64,000 nucleotides of DNA from Planctomycetales bacterium ZRK34 (GTDB lineage Bacteria > Planctomycetota > Phycisphaerae > Phycisphaerales > Zrk34), in NCBI GenBank assembly GCA_014873095.1, contig CP050848.1, positions 1,178,001 through 1,242,000 of the forward strand, read 5' to 3'. Of this stretch, positions 61,514-64,000 are shown one piece after another. The translations under genes were made by a program, and so were the position numbers. Under the pieces are notes generated by a model that saw only the letters and a list, made by a program, of their open reading frames with translations, was not told where the DNA came from and did no database searches. The first letter of the stretch is position 1; every line of letters starts with the position of its first letter.

Positions 61514-61554
61514 GGCGGCGAGTTCGCTTCGGCGGCTCGTCGCCTTATTTATTG
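61514..61554 (+). terminator. Hairpin followed by T-rich stretch (possible terminator)
   Basis: GGCGGCGAG / CTCGTCGCC (9 bp with one G-T) followed by TTATTTATT. It stands in otherwise AT-rich DNA with no gene recognised before it, so it may also be a small dispersed repeat. Confidence 0.45.
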
Positions 61555-61678
61555 ACATATAAAATTTGCCTTTAAGAGAATAAGGCCTGTGTAATACTAC
61601 TCAATACTCAGTGTCAGTATTTACAAATGAACCGTCAACAATTGGATAATTACTGAGCAATTCAGGTATCATTCGTGA

Positions 61679-61888
61679 GTGAGCAATGAATCCATCGTCA
61701 AAGTGCTGAACTGCCTAGAATCTCACGATTATCGTGTAACGGCCATGGTTAATGTGGAAGGCATAGAAATCGTCGCCATCTGTCCAAGTGGACAGACGTA
61801 CCATGTCAAAGCGGCTCCGAATCAGCGTTATGCGGCATGTTGCGAATTGGCCAGGCAACTTGGGGTAATGGTTGAGCCGAATCAATGA
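61679..61888 (+). CDS. Small hypothetical protein, 69 aa
   Basis: From GTG 61679: SNESIVKVLNCLESHDYRVTAMVNVEGIEIVAICPSGQTYHV and a helical end CCELARQLGVMVEPNQ. It has a compact alpha/beta look with no signal peptide. Its stop overlaps the upstream end of the next open frame by 4 nt, but the preferred start of the next gene is 30 nt further on. No family is recognised. AT-richer codon use than the rest of the window. Confidence 0.45.
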   Translation: MSNESIVKVLNCLESHDYRVTAMVNVEGIEIVAICPSGQTYHVKAAPNQRYAACCELARQLGVMVEPNQ

Positions 61889-61917
61889 TCAGTATCTGCA
61901 TTAACCAGACTAGTCGA

Positions 61918-62601
61918 ATGTCAAAAGAGCACACTAGGTGCGCGTTTACATTGATCGAACTCCTAGTTGTGGTGTCAATCATTGCTTTGCTGGTTGGCAT
62001 TCTGTTGCCGGTGATTCAGCAAGCCAAATCTGCGGCTCTAGGGATCGCATGTGGAACTAATCTCAAGCAGATGCAGGTTGGTTGGCAGATGTTTCTCGAC
62101 CAGAACAAGCAGACGATTCCCAAGACGAAGAAAGTGGGAAGCCCTAGTTGGATTGATGGTATGAGTTTGATCTATCCCGATGCGCCGTACCTGCGAGGCA
62201 CGAATGCCATTGGATTCAATGCTTGTCCTGCTGTTCAGAAGCGGTATGAAAAAACCTACTACGGGGCGAATCACTGGGGCTACACCATCAATACATGGTG
62301 GCGGGACGATTTGGTCTATTCACACAACGACTTCCAGAAATGGACCGACGTACGTCACCCTGCGAATTATCCGTGGTTCATGGATCCTGAAATGTATGCT
62401 TGGGTAGACGGATACGCGGGGGCCCATCGGGTCCCGTTGAACATTCCGCAAATGAGTCATCTGGGTGTTGGCCCCAACCATGGAAATGACTTGGCCGCAA
62501 ATGTTTCATATGCGGATGGCAGTGTTCGACAGGTTCCAGTTCAAGAGGCCGTTGAAGGCGCCACTCCGCCGATTTCTTATCGATGGTTTGAAAATCGTTG
62601 A
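61918..62601 (+). CDS. Pilin-like protein with type II/IV N-terminal leader (island)
   Basis: 227 aa from ATG 61918 ([19 protein letters not shown]). The leader and hydrophobic helix match the other pilin-like proteins ([35 protein letters not shown]). The C-terminal VGPNHGNDLAANVSYADGSVRQVPV has the H..DG signature. Its codons are AT-richer than its relatives, as is the whole segment. It is convergent with the PEP-CTERM gene and overlaps it by 25 nt at the 3' ends. Confidence 0.82.
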   Translation: MSKEHTRCAFTLIELLVVVSIIALLVGILLPVIQQAKSAALGIACGTNLKQMQVGWQMFLDQNKQTIPKTKKVGSPSWIDGMSLIYPDAPYLRGTNAIGFNACPAVQKRYEKTYYGANHWGYTINTWWRDDLVYSHNDFQKWTDVRHPANYPWFMDPEMYAWVDGYAGAHRVPLNIPQMSHLGVGPNHGNDLAANVSYADGSVRQVPVQEAVEGATPPISYRWFENR

Positions 62602-63341
62602 GGGCGAGGCCGCCGATTCCGTTTGCATGAACGCAGTAGTGCGCAACCAACTAAGACGAGAGCCCCTGTTGTTGGCTCCGGCACAGAAACTGATTCCGCA
62701 GTCAAAGGAATCAATCGCAACGTGAACTGGTAATCTCCGCCCGGCATATCAGGTATATCAAGGTGAAAATTTGAAGATGCATTTCCAGGCGATGCAATTT
62801 CTACATCAGTCCACTGCATGACATTGTTGGTATGACCACTGTCAGGCAGATTGATAGCTGCGTATCTTGGTATCGGTGTACGCCCTGGCGAAGCATCGCC
62901 AGATTCAACCATGTCGAAATCTAGGCGATCAGTGTCTGACGATAATGTGAAGTTGTCCACTGAGAGGTTATTCGCATCATATGATCCAAAACCTAATCGA
63001 GCTTCGAAACCAGACCATATTTGGCCCGAATTGTTTGTGTAAATGGCGTCAAAAGCATATTCACTGACGCCCAACGAGTCAGGATTAGTGACATTGATTA
63101 GTATGTCTACTGGTGCGACTGAAGTGAATGTAATCGTATAGGTCCAGAAATTCGCGACGGTCAACGCGTCTACGTCATCCGCACCTTCGCCAAACGTATA
63201 CACTGGGGAACTGATATTTGAACTACCCAAGCCCGGCCCTTGGATTATCGAAATATTCCCAATGCGAGCGCCTTCGGCAAATATGTTTGTGATCAGCACG
63301 ACAAGAAGTGTGCACCCAATAACATTCCATCGGTATCTCAT
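62577..63341 (-). CDS. PEP-CTERM exoprotein (island)
   Basis: 254 aa. Signal peptide VIGCTLLVVLITNIFAEGA, beta-rich secreted domain (DALTVANFWTYTITFTSVAPVDILINVTNPDSLGVSEYAFDAIYTN), tail VPEPTTGALVLVGCALLRSC followed by KRNRRPRPQRFSNHR, a longer basic end than usual. A Cys in the hydrophobic part and the 25-nt 3' overlap with the convergent pilin-like gene are unusual. AT-rich codon use. The target is unknown. Confidence 0.75.
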   Translation of the reverse strand: MRYRWNVIGCTLLVVLITNIFAEGARIGNISIIQGPGLGSSNISSPVYTFGEGADDVDALTVANFWTYTITFTSVAPVDILINVTNPDSLGVSEYAFDAIYTNNSGQIWSGFEARLGFGSYDANNLSVDNFTLSSDTDRLDFDMVESGDASPGRTPIPRYAAINLPDSGHTNNVMQWTDVEIASPGNASSNFHLDIPDMPGGDYQFTLRLIPLTAESVSVPEPTTGALVLVGCALLRSCKRNRRPRPQRFSNHR

Positions 63342-63584
63342 GGCCCGATTCCTCCTTCATGATGTGTCTACAACGGACAGTTAGGTCAACTAATAATGGC
63401 AAGTTATCAAATTGCCGGCCATAAGTCAATTAATATCACGGCATTGGGTTAGTGTGGAATATTTTTGCACAGTGCGCATGATAATGATAATGCCACTGTA
63501 CAGATGTCAGTTGAAGAAATAGGTTGCGATGTTTAAGGGGTGTCCTAAGTATAAGTACTCACTAGCCAGCAGATTGGAGCACTT
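63342..63584. other. AT-rich divergent spacer
   Basis: 243 nt that should hold the promoters for the PEP-CTERM gene (minus) and the 63585 gene (plus). No consensus element is convincing. No repeat is seen. Confidence 0.35.
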
Positions 63585-63938
63585 ATGTCATATCCTGAAT
63601 ATGTTTTGGCGGTTTTGAATGAAGTCAACGGCAATTCTTGTGGGCAATTGAGCCATAGGTTGCAGTACCAGCCTAACTCTGACCCTCCCACCTGGGCGAG
63701 TATTCAAGGAGAGGGGGATTTTCTGTATGCTTACTGTATCGGGATCAAGGACGCCTCTGGAGACGTTGAGACATTTGAACTAACTATCCGTTATTATAAT
63801 CCATCACATTCATGTCATGGGCTTCACTTGTTACGTCGATCACCCTCGGCTGATGATCCCACAGGCAGCTACTGTTCCTATGTAAGCGAGCAACTCGATT
63901 GCGATGCAGCGAAAGCATCGGTTTTCAATGATGATTAG
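63585..63938 (+). CDS. Hypothetical protein, 117 aa
   Basis: MSYPEYVLAVLNEVNGNSCGQLSHRLQ, a helical start, then beta strands (FLYAYCIGIKDASGDVETFELTIRYYN) and a Cys-containing end. There is no signal peptide or membrane segment. I do not recognise the family. It lies in the AT-rich segment near the right edge; its codon use fits that segment. Real-gene status is likely but not certain. Confidence 0.5.
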   Translation: MSYPEYVLAVLNEVNGNSCGQLSHRLQYQPNSDPPTWASIQGEGDFLYAYCIGIKDASGDVETFELTIRYYNPSHSCHGLHLLRRSPSADDPTGSYCSYVSEQLDCDAAKASVFNDD

Positions 63939-64000
63939 TAGAATTTAATCGCAGGTGTGGGTAGCTACATCCCAGGCACCGTCCAGACGGAGATATTCCC

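Larger units (their letters stand above)
60941..61678. other. Island-boundary intergenic region
   Basis: About 740 nt with no supported gene. Left to right it holds the SplB upstream region, a terminator (61136-61172), a tRNA-Gly 3' fragment (61176-61217), the 90-nt block shared with 52.9 kb (61270-61360), then AT-rich DNA with a hairpin at 61514-61544 and a TTGACA at 61552-61557. Confidence 0.6.

Noticed and set aside
1..64000. CRISPR array
   Set aside because: No regularly spaced direct repeats with unique spacers were found. The repeats seen are dispersed palindromes.

Overview
The window reads as a chromosomal segment of a GC-rich planctomycete, most likely of the class Phycisphaerae. 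The signs are PEP-CTERM-type exoproteins, several pilin-like proteins with the [16 protein letters not shown] leader, ECF sigma/FecR pairs whose FecR carries LamG or DNRLRE domains, secreted DUF4159-like and heparinase II/III-like proteins, and an LpxB homologue indicating lipid A synthesis. The taxon is inferred from gene content only. No rRNA gene, complete tRNA gene or CRISPR array was seen.

Layout. 1-9.6 kb: end of an ApbE flavinyltransferase, a sugar isomerase/Gfo-Idh pair, ilvD, a zinc-ribbon CvpA-like membrane protein, cytochrome bd oxidase (cydAB) and one PEP-CTERM protein. 9.7-18.5 kb: lpxB, a universal stress protein and the membrane-arm genes nuoJKLMN of complex I. 18.7-24.3 kb: two large secreted proteins (one DUF4159-like), recA and a small conserved protein. 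24.6-36 kb: exoprotein locus A on the minus strand, running ECF sigma, FecR-LamG, a DNRLRE PEP-CTERM protein, three proteins with a PTPAALPAG-type tail, three pilin-like proteins and a secreted FAD enzyme. 36-40.3 kb: a glucuronate-isomerase-like enzyme, a heparinase-like lyase and a REP-associated transposase (RAYT) flanked by perfect 27-bp inverted repeats. 40.3-52.8 kb: housekeeping and envelope genes (polyprenyl synthase, MFS-PlsC fusion, hemB, AsmA-like protein, lectin, LysE-like exporter, glycosyltransferase, two lipoproteins, DUF2752). 53-58.6 kb: exoprotein locus B, with the same order as locus A: sigma, FecR-DNRLRE, DNRLRE PEP-CTERM protein, pilin-like protein, a P1-nuclease-like enzyme. 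58.8-61 kb: a frameshifted N6-adenine methylase remnant and a SplB-like radical SAM enzyme. 61.2 kb to the end: an AT-rich segment that starts at a 42-nt 3' fragment of tRNA-Gly(GCC) and looks like the left edge of an integrated island.

Most notable. (1) The two sigma/FecR/exoprotein loci share their order, and each FecR ends in a domain of the same kind as the exoprotein encoded beside it. In locus B the two domains are clearly homologous by eye. This suggests a self-mimic sensor that monitors the export or assembly of its own surface protein. (2) The tRNA-Gly fragment and a degenerate second copy at 52.9 kb each sit beside a related block of about 90 nt, which suggests tandem island insertions at one tRNA gene. 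(3) At least three families of short palindromic intergenic repeats occur, one of them linked to the RAYT gene.
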